This document shows, in pieces, positions 26,687 to 35,029 of a DNA stretch of 44,528 bases. The notes beneath the pieces are model-generated. The model made no database searches. It worked only from the letters and a program-made list of their open reading frames with translations, and was not told the DNA's origin. Numbering within the stretch: position 1 is the stretch's first letter; the number at the start of each line of letters is the position of its first letter. A program made the position numbers and the translations under genes. The stretch comes from Legionella sp. (lineage in GTDB: Bacteria > Pseudomonadota > Gammaproteobacteria > Legionellales > Legionellaceae), in assembly GCA_031291095.1 (NCBI GenBank), contig JARLJR010000071.1, positions 1-44,528 on the forward strand, read 5' to 3'.

Positions 26687-27631
26687 ATGATTGCCCCAGA
26701 TATACCAGAAAATGAAGCGGAACGTTTAGCAACACTTTATAAGCTACAAATCCTAGATACAGAGCGAGAAGAGCGTTTTGACCGGTTAACTCGAATTGCA
26801 TGCAAACTCTTTGGCGTTCCTATTGCGGTAATTTCCTTTTTAGAGGCCGAACGCCAATGGATGAAGTCAACTCAAGGATTTGACATCAAAGAAGCTGCGA
26901 GAAAAACCTCGTTTTGTGGCCATGTTATTCTTTCAGATGAAATTATGGTCGTTGAGGATGCCACGAAAGATATACGTTTTTATGACAATCCTTTTGTTCT
27001 GGGAAAACCTAATTTCAGATTTTATTTAGGCTGTCCTTTGAAAATAAAAACATATAATGTAGGCGTGATCTGTTTAATCGATGACAAACCTAGGTCAATC
27101 AAGGAGGTCGATCAAAAAATCGTATACGATCTTGCTGACATGGTGGAAATGGAGTTGGAATCATTACATTTGGCCATCACTGATGAGTTAACTGACATAT
27201 CTAATCGGCGCGGATTTTTAAAACTAGCCGATTATTTGTTTCAAAAATATCAACGCGAAAATAAAATTTTTAACTTATTGTTTTTTGATTTAGATAAATT
27301 TAAGCAGATTAATGATCAATTTGGGCATGCAGAAGGGGATAGGGTATTAAAAATTTTTTCTAATTGTCTTCTCAAAAACTTTCAATGCCATGACGTAATC
27401 GCACGTTTAGGTGGCGATGAATTTTGTGTACTTTGCTCTGGACTTAATCAAAGTGATGTATCTGGCATTATTCAACATTTAAGAGATTCGTTAAAATCAG
27501 TAGAAACAAAAGGTTATGCAATTGAATTTAGTGTTGGCAGTATCCAGTATAATCAAGCAGAGCATAAGACATTAGAAAATATGCTCACTCTTGCTGATGC
27601 AAAAATGTATGATGATAAAAAAAGTAAGTAG
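26687..27631 (+). CDS. GAF-GGDEF diguanylate cyclase
   Basis: The protein has about 314 residues. The first half is a GAF domain of the FCGHVI type (RIACKLFGVPIAVISFLEAERQWMKSTQGFD, SFCGHVILSDEIMVVEDA). The second half is a GGDEF domain: DELTDISNRRGF, LLFFDLDKFKQINDQFGHAEGD, IARLGGDEFCVL with an intact GGDEF signature near residue 250, and MYDDKKSK at the end. Active c-di-GMP synthesis is likely. The inhibitory RxxD site expected just before GGDEF is missing, so product feedback may be absent. I chose ATG 26687 since AAGGA lies six bases upstream; an upstream ATG (26654) would add 11 residues. Confidence 0.85.
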   Translation: MIAPDIPENEAERLATLYKLQILDTEREERFDRLTRIACKLFGVPIAVISFLEAERQWMKSTQGFDIKEAARKTSFCGHVILSDEIMVVEDATKDIRFYDNPFVLGKPNFRFYLGCPLKIKTYNVGVICLIDDKPRSIKEVDQKIVYDLADMVEMELESLHLAITDELTDISNRRGFLKLADYLFQKYQRENKIFNLLFFDLDKFKQINDQFGHAEGDRVLKIFSNCLLKNFQCHDVIARLGGDEFCVLCSGLNQSDVSGIIQHLRDSLKSVETKGYAIEFSVGSIQYNQAEHKTLENMLTLADAKMYDDKKSK

Positions 27632-27637
27632 CCAAAA

Positions 27638-28390
27638 TTAGGTAGCTGGGGAAGGGAAGGCATTATCAACCCAGAAATCTTTTTGAGAATAGGATGTTCT
27701 TTGTTGTTCTTCTTTTGCCATAAATCCTACCCCATCGATACTTGTCTGGCACAGCCATGTCGTCATTTGTGCAGGTGCTTTGCTTTGAAAAGATTTTGGA
27801 GTAAATAGCGCTATATTTTTGCCTTTATCTTTATCTCTTGCAGAAATATATTGAAATATTTCTACGCCAGATTCACGCATAGTAGAGCCTAGCTGTTGTG
27901 TTTCGATATAAGACGAGGGTGATGTTAAAATTACTTCGTATTTTGAGAAAGGGACTTGATCTAAAAAAATACTATTGTTGCTTCGCACTTTGACCGTAAA
28001 GGATGTATATTGATTTGATATTGGATGTTCATACGGCGTTTCTGGACCCAGCATATATACAAATCGATAATATGCTGTTTCTGATAACGCGGTCTGTATA
28101 TTTAATGAGCCATAGAAAATTCCTTGTTCAAAGGTTCTTCCAAATCTAGAGCCATATTTCAATGGGGGGTAACGAAAAGGTGTTGTCAGCAAATAATGTA
28201 AGGGACTTGTATCACTAGGAAGTGGATTTTTAGTTGACTCTAATAATTCCTCTAGTACACCTTGCTCATAGACATTGTTTACCAATCCTAATGTTGCTAT
28301 TTGTTCCTGGGATTCTACTAAGCGATAAATCTTTGCCATCAAGGGCTTTATATGATTTTTTCCATCAGATGCGGACCAAATATCAACCAT
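27638..28390 (-). CDS. RES-domain toxin (putative NAD+ phosphorylase)
   Basis: A 250-residue protein. RFGRTFEQGIFYGSLNIQTALSETAYYR (around residues 82-110) contains the Arg, Glu and Ser that name the RES domain and form its active site. Characterised members (MbcT, Res) degrade NAD+ and arrest growth. It starts one base inside the stop of the upstream Xre-type gene (TAATG overlap), the normal antitoxin-toxin arrangement. It is longer than many RES toxins because of N- and C-terminal extensions. Type II toxin-antitoxin identity is well supported. Confidence 0.85.
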   Translation of the reverse strand: MVDIWSASDGKNHIKPLMAKIYRLVESQEQIATLGLVNNVYEQGVLEELLESTKNPLPSDTSPLHYLLTTPFRYPPLKYGSRFGRTFEQGIFYGSLNIQTALSETAYYRFVYMLGPETPYEHPISNQYTSFTVKVRSNNSIFLDQVPFSKYEVILTSPSSYIETQQLGSTMRESGVEIFQYISARDKDKGKNIALFTPKSFQSKAPAQMTTWLCQTSIDGVGFMAKEEQQRTSYSQKDFWVDNAFPSPAT

Positions 28391-28755
28391 TAAATCTTTC
28401 CTCGAATCGCATCTAAATAATTAACAACCCGAGATAGCCCCAAAACGCTTTTCATCGTTTCCAAGGGAATTCCTTGAATATGCCGATTATTGGTTCTTAA
28501 CCAATGCTTCATTGCATCCACATTGCCGCCATTTAGTGCAAATAAGGAGCGATAAATTCTTATTAGCAATAAGGAGCATTCTCCCTCTTTGCTTTTAACA
28601 TCGATTTTCTTGTTACTTAATGAACGCGATAAAGTATTACGATGAACCCCAATAATTTCACTTAGATCATTATTTGAAATATCCAAGATATCTTTTAAAT
28701 TATGTAAAGCTATTGCTAAGACCTCGCTTTCACTGGGTTTGGATTCAACATTCAT
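28390..28755 (-). CDS. Xre/MbcA/ParS-type antitoxin
   Basis: About 121 residues from MNVESKPSESEVL. An N-terminal helix-turn-helix (DISNNDLSEIIGVHRNTLSRSLSNKK) is followed by the MbcA/ParS toxin-binding domain (HWLRTNNRHIQGIPLETMKSVLGLSRVVNYLDAIRGKI), typical of partners of RES toxins. I place the start at 28755, where GGAGAT lies seven bases upstream; an upstream ATG at 28803 would add 16 odd residues overlapping the operator. It should neutralise the RES protein and repress its own promoter. Confidence 0.85.
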   Translation of the reverse strand: MNVESKPSESEVLAIALHNLKDILDISNNDLSEIIGVHRNTLSRSLSNKKIDVKSKEGECSLLLIRIYRSLFALNGGNVDAMKHWLRTNNRHIQGIPLETMKSVLGLSRVVNYLDAIRGKI

Positions 28756-28769
28756 AAAGTATCTCCACA

Positions 28770-28814
28770 TGCACCATATGTTATATATTAGCATGAAATG
28801 CACTTTTTGGTGCA
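28770..28814 (-). promoter_or_regulatory. Probable operator/promoter of the RES/Xre pair
   Basis: Inverted 7-bp sites TGCACCA (28770-28776) and TGGTGCA (28808-28814) bracket an AT-rich stretch, and TGCAC at 28799-28803 pairs with the second to form a tighter dyad. They sit directly upstream of the antitoxin start, as expected for autoregulation. Binding by the antitoxin is inference. Confidence 0.5.
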
Positions 28815-28864
28815 GTTATTTTGCGATTATCAATAAAAATAATCCTGGGCTATGAATCACGTTG

Positions 28865-30289
28865 TTAATCTACCTTTTTGCCAGTCGGTTTTGCACTGAT
28901 TTTTGCTGGGCTAAGGTTATTGGTAATACGAGAAACCGTTCTATCTACTCGTCGTTGAAGCATGATTTCCACCATTACGGTTTCATTGGGATGAAGAATT
29001 TTATTAATGTCCGCAAGCGAGGAATGAAAATCAAGTACTCGGTAGTAGGCGAGGGCTTGCGTACTTTCTTCAGGATGAGCCTTGATACGAAATCCTAGAT
29101 TCCCCTGCATTGCAGGCGTATTAATCCCTGCTTCCATGACGTCGTAGTCCAGAAAATAAATGAGTTTTCCGCGATCAAGCTGATTTTGTTGGCGATCAAC
29201 GAAAAAACCTGTAGGAAGTGCATATTCGCTATATTTGGGGCCTGCGGTTAGATAAAGACCATAATCGTCAAGATGATTACCCCGATCATCAATCAGCCGA
29301 AATATGATCATAGAATAGCGATTGGTAATGTACTCGCGCTTATAGAGAAGCGTCTTTACACGTTCTGCGCGCTCATTTGCTTGGGTTTCTTCTGTAAGTT
29401 TATCCAGCTCTTTTGCTAATGAATGATAGGAGTTACTATCTTCTACTTGGAGACAGCGCAAAACCCATATAGCCGTAGGGTGCGTGGCGGCATTATTCAT
29501 GGTAATACTGCGAATGATTCCCATTCTTTTACCGGAATGCGAACACTCAGGCAAAACCCCTAGTGCCATTGGCTTTGACCGTCTCATTTTGGAGACCACA
29601 AGATTTTCACCGTTAGTTCCTTCCTGATGTAACTGTAATAAACTGTAATTCATATTCGCAGCCGCTACACGTACAACTCCATCCGAGCCAGCCTCGCCCG
29701 TGTAAGAGTTAAGTGCATCATAAAGTTGGCGATCAATTTTTTGACCTGTAAGTACAAAAGGATAGATGCCATTAGCTGGGCAATCATAATCAAGCCAGCT
29801 TTCATTAAGTTGCCAGCTCATGTCGCTTCCGAGCTCCAGCCAATCAAGTACATGCTGCCCTGGTTCAATGCCTTCAAAAAAGCTTTTTATACGACTTAGT
29901 CGGGATTTTCCAAGTTGTGCAAGCGCAGAACCGTGGTTGGCGGGGGCTAACATAATCAGATGGCTCAATGGGCATTTTGCAAGATTATTTTTAAAGTATA
30001 AATCCATCCATTTACGAACAATAGGACCGCCTGTAGAGTGAGTAATGCACGCAAAACGCTCGCCATCGTGCAATTGTTCAGCGATTTCATCACGTACAGC
30101 CTGATTAAATGCTCGGGCTATATCGTCGACTGTTACTGTATCGTCAAAGCTAATGTAGCGCCCAAGATAGATATTACCAACCTGAATATCCAGCACGCTA
30201 TCTTTGCTCTGACTTTCGAGCCATTGAGGAAGCTCGCCATAAGTATTGGTATTTGTGACATTCCAACCATGGACGAAGATAACAATCAT
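28865..30289 (-). CDS. Alpha/beta hydrolase, lipase/esterase-like
   Basis: A 474-residue cytoplasmic-type protein without signal peptide. IVIFVHGWNV at the start is the oxyanion region, FACITHSTGGPIVRKW holds the nucleophile Ser85 (HSTGG in place of GHSxG), and LIMLAPANHGSALAQL follows as in PGAP1/lipase-like enzymes. GSDGVVRVAAAN (around 220) and an ECSHSGK histidine are candidate Asp and His. Residues 300-474 form a separate beta-rich domain I do not recognise. Comparable architectures occur in bacterial phospholipase effectors, but substrate and secretion are unknown. AAGGAAT lies five bases before the ATG. Confidence 0.7.
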   Translation of the reverse strand: MIVIFVHGWNVTNTNTYGELPQWLESQSKDSVLDIQVGNIYLGRYISFDDTVTVDDIARAFNQAVRDEIAEQLHDGERFACITHSTGGPIVRKWMDLYFKNNLAKCPLSHLIMLAPANHGSALAQLGKSRLSRIKSFFEGIEPGQHVLDWLELGSDMSWQLNESWLDYDCPANGIYPFVLTGQKIDRQLYDALNSYTGEAGSDGVVRVAAANMNYSLLQLHQEGTNGENLVVSKMRRSKPMALGVLPECSHSGKRMGIIRSITMNNAATHPTAIWVLRCLQVEDSNSYHSLAKELDKLTEETQANERAERVKTLLYKREYITNRYSMIIFRLIDDRGNHLDDYGLYLTAGPKYSEYALPTGFFVDRQQNQLDRGKLIYFLDYDVMEAGINTPAMQGNLGFRIKAHPEESTQALAYYRVLDFHSSLADINKILHPNETVMVEIMLQRRVDRTVSRITNNLSPAKISAKPTGKKVD

Positions 30290-30470
30290 AATATTCCTTA
30301 ATTTATTGACACGACAAGGTGAGATTGTTGAGCAAAGCGATGATATTGGATTATTTTACAATAATATAGCTGTATTTAAAAATTGCTCTGACACGATGCT
30401 TTAAAAGTCGAAACATAGACTTCCATTGTTTAATTAAGTTAAGATTATTCGTCCTATCTGAACCGCGATT

Positions 30471-30959
30471 ATGAAAATTCAATGCAAAGCATGCGGTAAT
30501 AAAATAGAACCTGCAGATCAAAAGCATTTATGCCCCCTTAATCAAATTACTTTGTGGAGAAAAATGAATTCTATTTCGGAAACAGTAGCAGTAAAACGTT
30601 TTATAGCAGCGGGTGCATTATTCGCCCTGCTTGCCACAGTTTTGGGGGCTTTTGCTACTCATGGCTTACAGGGAACATTTAGTGTTGAGCAAATGAAAAT
30701 CTTCCAAACCGGGATTTTTTACCAGTTTGTGCATAGCTTGTCGTTAATTATGATTGGCTTGCTTCTTTTGCATACTAACTTAAGACTTATACATTGGGCA
30801 GGGTATTTATTTTTTGCAGGTATTTTGCTCTTTTCAGGTAGCTTATATTTGCTATGTATAGTAAAGGTTAAACCTCTTGGAATAATTACCCCCATTGGCG
30901 GTATTTGCTTTATTATGGGGTGGCTATCACTAATTCTTGGAATATCTAAGAACTCCTAA
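30471..30959 (+). CDS. DUF423 membrane protein with N-terminal zinc-ribbon-like extension
   Basis: From about residue 42, FIAAGALFALLATVLGAFATHGLQ begins a standard DUF423 four-helix membrane domain (SLYLLCI, GIITPIGGICFIMGW). The first 30 residues (MKIQCKACGNKIEPADQKHLCP) look like half a zinc ribbon and are not usual in the family. An internal ATG at 30564 has GGAG four bases upstream and would yield the plain DUF423 form. The extension may therefore be real, or the true start may be internal. The molecular function of DUF423 is unknown. Confidence 0.7.
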   Translation: MKIQCKACGNKIEPADQKHLCPLNQITLWRKMNSISETVAVKRFIAAGALFALLATVLGAFATHGLQGTFSVEQMKIFQTGIFYQFVHSLSLIMIGLLLLHTNLRLIHWAGYLFFAGILLFSGSLYLLCIVKVKPLGIITPIGGICFIMGWLSLILGISKNS

Positions 30960-31002
30960 ATTTCCTCGCAATTGACGAAGTACCAACAATATTTAGAGCC
31001 CT

Positions 31003-31136
31003 ATTTTTAAATTTAAACACATCACCGTCATTGCGAACAAAGTGAAGCAACCCAGGGTTCTGTGCTCCGAACTCCTGGGTTGCTTCGTCACTATGTTTCT
31101 CGCAATGATGGCTTTTTTTATTTTAAATTTAAAAAA
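31003..31136. repeat. Palindromic intergenic element (REP/MITE-like)
   Basis: CGTCATTGCGAACAAAGTGA, then AGCAACCCAGG, is mirrored by CCTGGGTTGCTTCGTCACT and CTCGCAATGATGG, giving a long imperfect hairpin. Outside lie TTTTTAAATTTAAA and TTTTAAATTTAAAAAA. The CATTGCGA...TCGCAATG core resembles palindromes dispersed in many gamma- and alphaproteobacterial genomes. It sits between convergent genes and could terminate both. Confidence 0.65.
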
Positions 31137-31167
31137 GCACATGGCCTGCATCGAACGGTTACACGAT

Positions 31168-31518
31168 TTATTGATTAGGGCAGCCTGCTTGATGGTATAA
31201 AACTAGAGCATTATAAATGGCATCATAGTCTGCAAAGGCAGTTTTATTGGCTTTGATATCCTCAAATACGGTATTAGTCCGACTACAATCACCTATGTCA
31301 GTAATATTGGAGTGATCCCCATTAGCTTTTTTGTAGGAAATGAAGTTAGCACCACAATGCAAATGAGGTCGTTTTGCCGCTCCATTACCCAAGAAATCTT
31401 GATTGTTACAAAACGCCCTTTTAAAGTTAACTCGAATGAAATCAGGATTATCTGCAAATGAAGTTCCTGAAAGCGTGGTGAAAAGGCATAAAGCCGCAAT
31501 TGCAAATTTTTTCATCAT
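31168..31518 (-). CDS. Small secreted hypothetical protein
   Basis: A 116-residue protein with signal peptide (KKFAIAALCLFTTLSGTSFADN). The mature domain holds four or five cysteines (AFCNNQ, LHCGANF, GDCSRT, AGCPNQ at the end), suggesting disulfides. AAGG lies just before the paired ATG codons, so the second Met may be used. No family recognised. Confidence 0.55.
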   Translation of the reverse strand: MMKKFAIAALCLFTTLSGTSFADNPDFIRVNFKRAFCNNQDFLGNGAAKRPHLHCGANFISYKKANGDHSNITDIGDCSRTNTVFEDIKANKTAFADYDAIYNALVLYHQAGCPNQ

Positions 31519-31732
31519 TAAACCTTAAAAAAATACTGGGGGTCGAAATATAACACGACTTGCAGTAAGTTCAATATATTAATCTTAGAAAATGCAGATA
31601 GGTAAATTCTTCATTAATACTCAAAATCAGGTTGAGTTAATTCATCTCCAGTTGATCAATAATAGACCATTTGATATAATTTATGCCTTTCCAACCAATG
31701 CCTATTGAAAAAAAAATACTTTTTCAATACAG

Positions 31733-32623
31733 ATGAGATTCCATATGAATGGCAAAATAGAACTTAACCCACCTCAAAAAAATCAGAAAAAAAGAAAACA
31801 AATCGAGCCAATATTTAAGGAAGATTATGTATATGATCTAAACTGGCATGAAATAAAAGACCATATTTTCGCGGCATTAAAATATAGATATCCCGAGTAC
31901 TTTACTGATGATAAACCTAATTACATCAAAATTGGCGAAGAGTTAAAAAATAATCCCCTTAAAGCAAAAGCTGCTCGAGAAATTTTTATTTCTTATTTTA
32001 AATTTCCTTACCAATCTACTCATAGGACTGCAAATACAGAATATCCCTATATGATGGATATTATCAACGAATGTGGTAATCAAATTATCGCTCATGGAGT
32101 AGAGGAAGCTAAAGGTGGAATGTATAATTTATTGATGATGGCTGTTAGTAACCAAGTATGTGTCCCACAAGTATATTGGGGCGCTTTGATTCCCGGCCAG
32201 CCAAATATATCTCCTGTTTCTCATGGGCCTTTTTATGTCATTTACGAAACACCTTTTTATGAACAGGAAAGCTATCCCCATAATCCTAAGTTTACTGAAA
32301 TTGCCTGTATTCTTGTGCCTTTTGAGTTAAATAAAACCCTTTTAAGTGAAGCAATGGAGAAAATGGTAAGTCTCGAATTAACGACAGAATCAGTAAAACA
32401 ACTATTTATTTCTAAACTTAGAAGCTATGCAGAGTTTTATGACGAATTATTAGAACAGAAGAAAGAATCTACAAAGACACTTGCTAATTCATTTGTGGCA
32501 CCACTAAGTTGGATGTCCGCTGCAAACAATGCATCAAGTGAGGAAATTGAACTCCCTGAAGGGATAACAGTATCTGAGTCTGATGAAGATGAGGATCCTT
32601 TTGATTGGTTGTTAATGCCTTGA
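31733..32623 (+). CDS. Hypothetical protein, effector-like
   Basis: A 296-residue soluble protein with a basic, lysine-rich start (NPPQKNQKKRKQIEP), a mixed alpha/beta middle (PYMMDIINECGNQIIAHGVEE, HGPFYVIYETPFYEQ, IACILVPFELN) and a strongly acidic end (SSEEIELPEG, SESDEDEDPFDWLLMP). An internal ATG at residue 5 could be the start. I recognise no domain. The acidic tail and lack of neighbours fit many Legionella secretion substrates, a weak argument. Confidence 0.5.
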   Translation: MRFHMNGKIELNPPQKNQKKRKQIEPIFKEDYVYDLNWHEIKDHIFAALKYRYPEYFTDDKPNYIKIGEELKNNPLKAKAAREIFISYFKFPYQSTHRTANTEYPYMMDIINECGNQIIAHGVEEAKGGMYNLLMMAVSNQVCVPQVYWGALIPGQPNISPVSHGPFYVIYETPFYEQESYPHNPKFTEIACILVPFELNKTLLSEAMEKMVSLELTTESVKQLFISKLRSYAEFYDELLEQKKESTKTLANSFVAPLSWMSAANNASSEEIELPEGITVSESDEDEDPFDWLLMP

Positions 32624-32679
32624 TTTTGAGCTTGTCTCTGACTTGCTCTAAGAGTGTGCCGTCAAGGGGTTAAAAACAC

Positions 32680-32739
32680 AAAGGCAATGACATTTTTTCT
32701 TACCTCAAGGTGTTTGTATTAAGGTCATGTCTTGCCTTT
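32680..32739. terminator. Imperfect long hairpin between convergent genes
   Basis: AAAGGCAA...TGACAT (32680-32693) is opposed by ATGTC...TTGCCTTT (32727-32739) with one base bulged. It lies between the ends of the genes at 31733-32623 (+) and 32780-33688 (-), so it probably ends both transcripts. Confidence 0.45.
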
Positions 32740-32779
32740 TGTTCAATAATAATGGCAGAGTAATTACAAAGTTTGTTCG

Positions 32780-33688
32780 TTAGTTAGGCCGTGCTGCAGA
32801 AGGTCTCAATTGTTCAATGCCCTCTTGTGCAGTTTTATTTTGCGGATCTAGTTCTAATACACGTTGATAATCAGCCAAAGCGGCTTCTATTTGTTCATGG
32901 CCACCACCGTATATTGTGGCATCATTATTTTCTTTTGCTCGCCCTAATAATGCAGCTATATTGTTAGGATCTCTTTCCAGAATATAAGTATAATCTTCTA
33001 TGGCTTTATCCAAAGCTAATAATTGTGCACGTTGGAGCCTTGCTTCTAAGTCTTCTGAATTAATTGTTAATAATTTATTTAGATAGATTAATTTATGTTC
33101 AATTTCCTGCTGGAATGATCTTGGTGCCCTTGGGTCAAAAAAGGTATAGCTTTGATCCATTGTTCTTCTGGCGTCTAATGCAGATGAATCTGATCTTAAA
33201 TGTGCTAATAAAGTGACGAATTGGGGTGGGGCTTGAAGCAACGATGCCCATATTATGCCATATGATGGTGGACTACTTAGTTGTTCTTTCATATTGCTGG
33301 TGATGATTCGTGCCTTGCAAATCTCTACATGTTGTTTAATCAAATCTGTAGCTTCTTTTTCAATTGTTTCATCATATGCACCCACGTTACCAATGAGGTT
33401 TTGAATAATAGAGATAGGGGGAAAATCATAATCGGGATTAATGTTTTCTTTTATATTTTCAATAAGTTTACCAAGCAGTTCTTCTGCAGTATCATTTCCG
33501 TGGCTCTTCTCGACTAAATTAGGAATGATACCTAGGGTGCGATAATCGCTAAAAAGAGCGGATATTTGCATATAGGATAAATTACTAGTGCTTAATTGGG
33601 CTCGCAGTGCCTTTTTTTGCTCTTCATTGTAATTTTTGAAAGCCAAATAGTTCAGTACTTCTTCAACTTGTTCTGGTGTAAGCTTCAT
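32780..33688 (-). CDS. TPR-containing hypothetical protein
   Basis: A 302-residue soluble protein. The C-terminal third carries tetratricopeptide-like helices: NKLLTINSEDLEARLQRAQLLALDKAIEDYTYILERDPNNIAALLGRAKE and IEAALADYQRVLELDPQNKTAQEGIEQL, both with the LxxDPxN signature. The N-terminal 200 residues are helical with no recognised domain. GAGGACATT precedes the ATG. TPRs mediate protein-protein contacts; the partner is unknown. Confidence 0.65.
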   Translation of the reverse strand: MKLTPEQVEEVLNYLAFKNYNEEQKKALRAQLSTSNLSYMQISALFSDYRTLGIIPNLVEKSHGNDTAEELLGKLIENIKENINPDYDFPPISIIQNLIGNVGAYDETIEKEATDLIKQHVEICKARIITSNMKEQLSSPPSYGIIWASLLQAPPQFVTLLAHLRSDSSALDARRTMDQSYTFFDPRAPRSFQQEIEHKLIYLNKLLTINSEDLEARLQRAQLLALDKAIEDYTYILERDPNNIAALLGRAKENNDATIYGGGHEQIEAALADYQRVLELDPQNKTAQEGIEQLRPSAARPN

Positions 33689-33728
33689 AATGTCCTCTAT
33701 TCATCAATAAGGCATATATTTTTCGTGT

Positions 33729-33929
33729 TCAAAAGATCTCATTTGCCTCAGTATTTATGTAATTACCATCATATTTGGGCTTCAACCAATCATTACCTAA
33801 TAATTTTTTATCTTGGCTTGTATTGGATGTTTGATACGGCAATCCATTTCTGCTAAAGAAGAGTCGGGTAGCTTGAGCAATAGTAGTGATGATAACAGCG
33901 CCCAGCTGGTAGCGGCTGAAAACAGTAGT
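33729..33929 (-). pseudogene. Unlabelled open frame, probably the C-terminal remnant of a gene
   Basis: Sixty-six codons without stop read TTVFSRYQLGAVIITTIAQA, then TRLFFSRNGLPYQ, then SQDKKLLGNDWLKPKYDGNYINTEANEIF, ending at TGA 33729-33731. There is no ATG, GTG or TTG near the start and a TAA lies just before it. The hydrophobic segment followed by a polar, protein-like tail argues against chance. It may be the end of a lost membrane or secreted protein. The hairpin GGCTG...CAGCC at 33914-33937 overlaps its beginning. Confidence 0.3.
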
Positions 33930-33951
33930 TTACAGCCCTGAGAAATCAAGA

Positions 33952-34191
33952 CTACACACTTAAATTGCTAAACTTTAGAAAGTTATCTTTTGTGATAATA
34001 TCGCAAGAATTTTCTTGGGAAGAAAATACAATAACTGCGTTACCAAGCTGGAGATTATGCACTAGTTGCTTTTTCTTCGTTTGGATTTCTAGTTCATGCT
34101 CGCCATAATCCGTGCCTTGGCGAGTAATGACCTCGGTAATTAAATTATCAAGTGCCTCTTCGCTTAGGAGGGTGTGATCAATTTCAATCAT
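33952..34191 (-). CDS. UPF0270 (YheU-like) family protein
   Basis: A 79-residue protein matching the small UPF0270/YheU family: LSEEALDNLITEVITRQGTDYGEHE is the conserved core, followed by a helix and LQLGNAVIVFSSQENSCDII. Length agrees with the family, which is widespread in gammaproteobacteria and has no known function. It was probably transcribed with a gene now reduced to the remnant downstream. Confidence 0.85.
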   Translation of the reverse strand: MIEIDHTLLSEEALDNLITEVITRQGTDYGEHELEIQTKKKQLVHNLQLGNAVIVFSSQENSCDIITKDNFLKFSNLSV

Positions 34192-34317
34192 AACGTTCTC
34201 TACAAAAATTTTAAATGCACATATTTTATATTGTCCTTTGAATGTACGGTTATAAATGATTTTAATGCGTATTGCTAGTTTAAAAATCAGAAGGAAATCA
34301 ATGTAACGCTCTTCTCG

Positions 34318-34473
34318 TTAAAACTGATACAAAATAGATTGGTGGTCATAATGGAGGAGCTCGAAAGATAATGGCTCTTCTTTATCAATTGGCGTTAGAG
34401 AAGTTGTTTTTATTATTTCTCCATTAACCACAGCCAATTCGCGTGTATAATGGCAGTTTTTGATATAAACCAA
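34318..34473 (-). other. Short unlabelled open frame, possible gene remnant
   Basis: A minus-strand frame from TTG 34473 to TAA 34318-34320 reads LVYIKNCHYTRELAVVNGEI, then IKTTSLTPIDKEEPLSFELL, then HYDHQSILYQF. Composition is protein-like with regular strand and turn alternation, but there is no ATG or clear ribosome binding site. I do not recognise it. Otherwise 34192-34544 shows nothing definite. Confidence 0.2.
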
Positions 34474-34544
34474 TTGATGTTTAAACTGGAATAATGGCTA
34501 TTAAAAGGCTGTGCATGTATTAAAATAAAACAAATGAGGTAAAT

Positions 34545-34829
34545 ATGACAGAAGAAACACAAAGAGAATTTATACAAAATAATCTGGAATTAATCCAAAA
34601 ATTTCTTGAGGAATCGAAACCCCAAGAAGATGAAATAAGCGCTAGTATTCAGGCAACTATTGCCCAATTTTTATTGAATACACGTATTGAGTTTAATAAA
34701 CGTACAAATGGCCAAGAGTGGATTAGTACAGAGGACATTATACAAGCACAAATAACAGTGTTGAGGCGCTGTATAGTAGATTTGGAGCAGTATTATTCAA
34801 CACTACGGGATGGAGAAACTTTGCAATGA
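34545..34829 (+). CDS. Small helical hypothetical protein
   Basis: A 94-residue acidic protein, predicted to be almost wholly helical (REFIQNNLELIQKFLEESK, ASIQATIAQFLLNTRIEFNKR, IIQAQITVLRRCIVDLEQYYSTL). GAGG seven bases before the ATG supports translation. There is no signal peptide or known domain. It converges on the small RNA that ends near 34864. Confidence 0.55.
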   Translation: MTEETQREFIQNNLELIQKFLEESKPQEDEISASIQATIAQFLLNTRIEFNKRTNGQEWISTEDIIQAQITVLRRCIVDLEQYYSTLRDGETLQ

Positions 34830-34863
34830 AGGGTACATTCTAACGATAGAGTTTTATAATTGG

Positions 34864-34972
34864 GCAGGGTGATTGGTGTTCCGAGGAGACAGACCACATC
34901 CTTGTGGTAGTGCATCATCCTTGATGCGTTCAAATAATCCTTATTAAGACATCCGCTGTCCTTCCTCGTACT
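34864..34972 (-). ncRNA. RsmY/RsmZ-like CsrA-sequestering small RNA, copy A
   Basis: Read on the minus strand from about 34972, this stretch of about 109 bases holds seven GGA motifs. Four lie in hairpin loops: GACA-GCGGA-TGTC (34948-34960), AATAA-GGA-TTATT (34933-34945), GCATCA-AGGA-TGATGC (34912-34927) and ACCACA-AGGA-TGTGGT (34893-34908). The last contains ACAAGGATGT, an exact fit to the CsrA consensus RUACARGGAUGU. CGAGGA/TCCTCG (34963-34968 with 34882-34887) can close the whole structure. TATGAT at 34979-34984 is the -10 and a perfect LetA box lies upstream. CsrB-family RNAs titrate CsrA and free its mRNA targets. The 3' end is set from where similarity to copy B fades; I see no clear terminator. 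Confidence 0.85.
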
Positions 34973-35029
34973 GATTTAATCATAGCGAATAATTTTAATA
35001 AGTGATACTCAAAATAGCGCATAATCATG

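Noticed and set aside
34864-34972. Plus-strand reading of the sRNA element as a structured RNA with TCCT loops.
   Set aside because: The LetA box and -10 lie on the right-hand side, directing transcription leftward, and the loops become AGGA, the CsrA motif, only on the minus strand.
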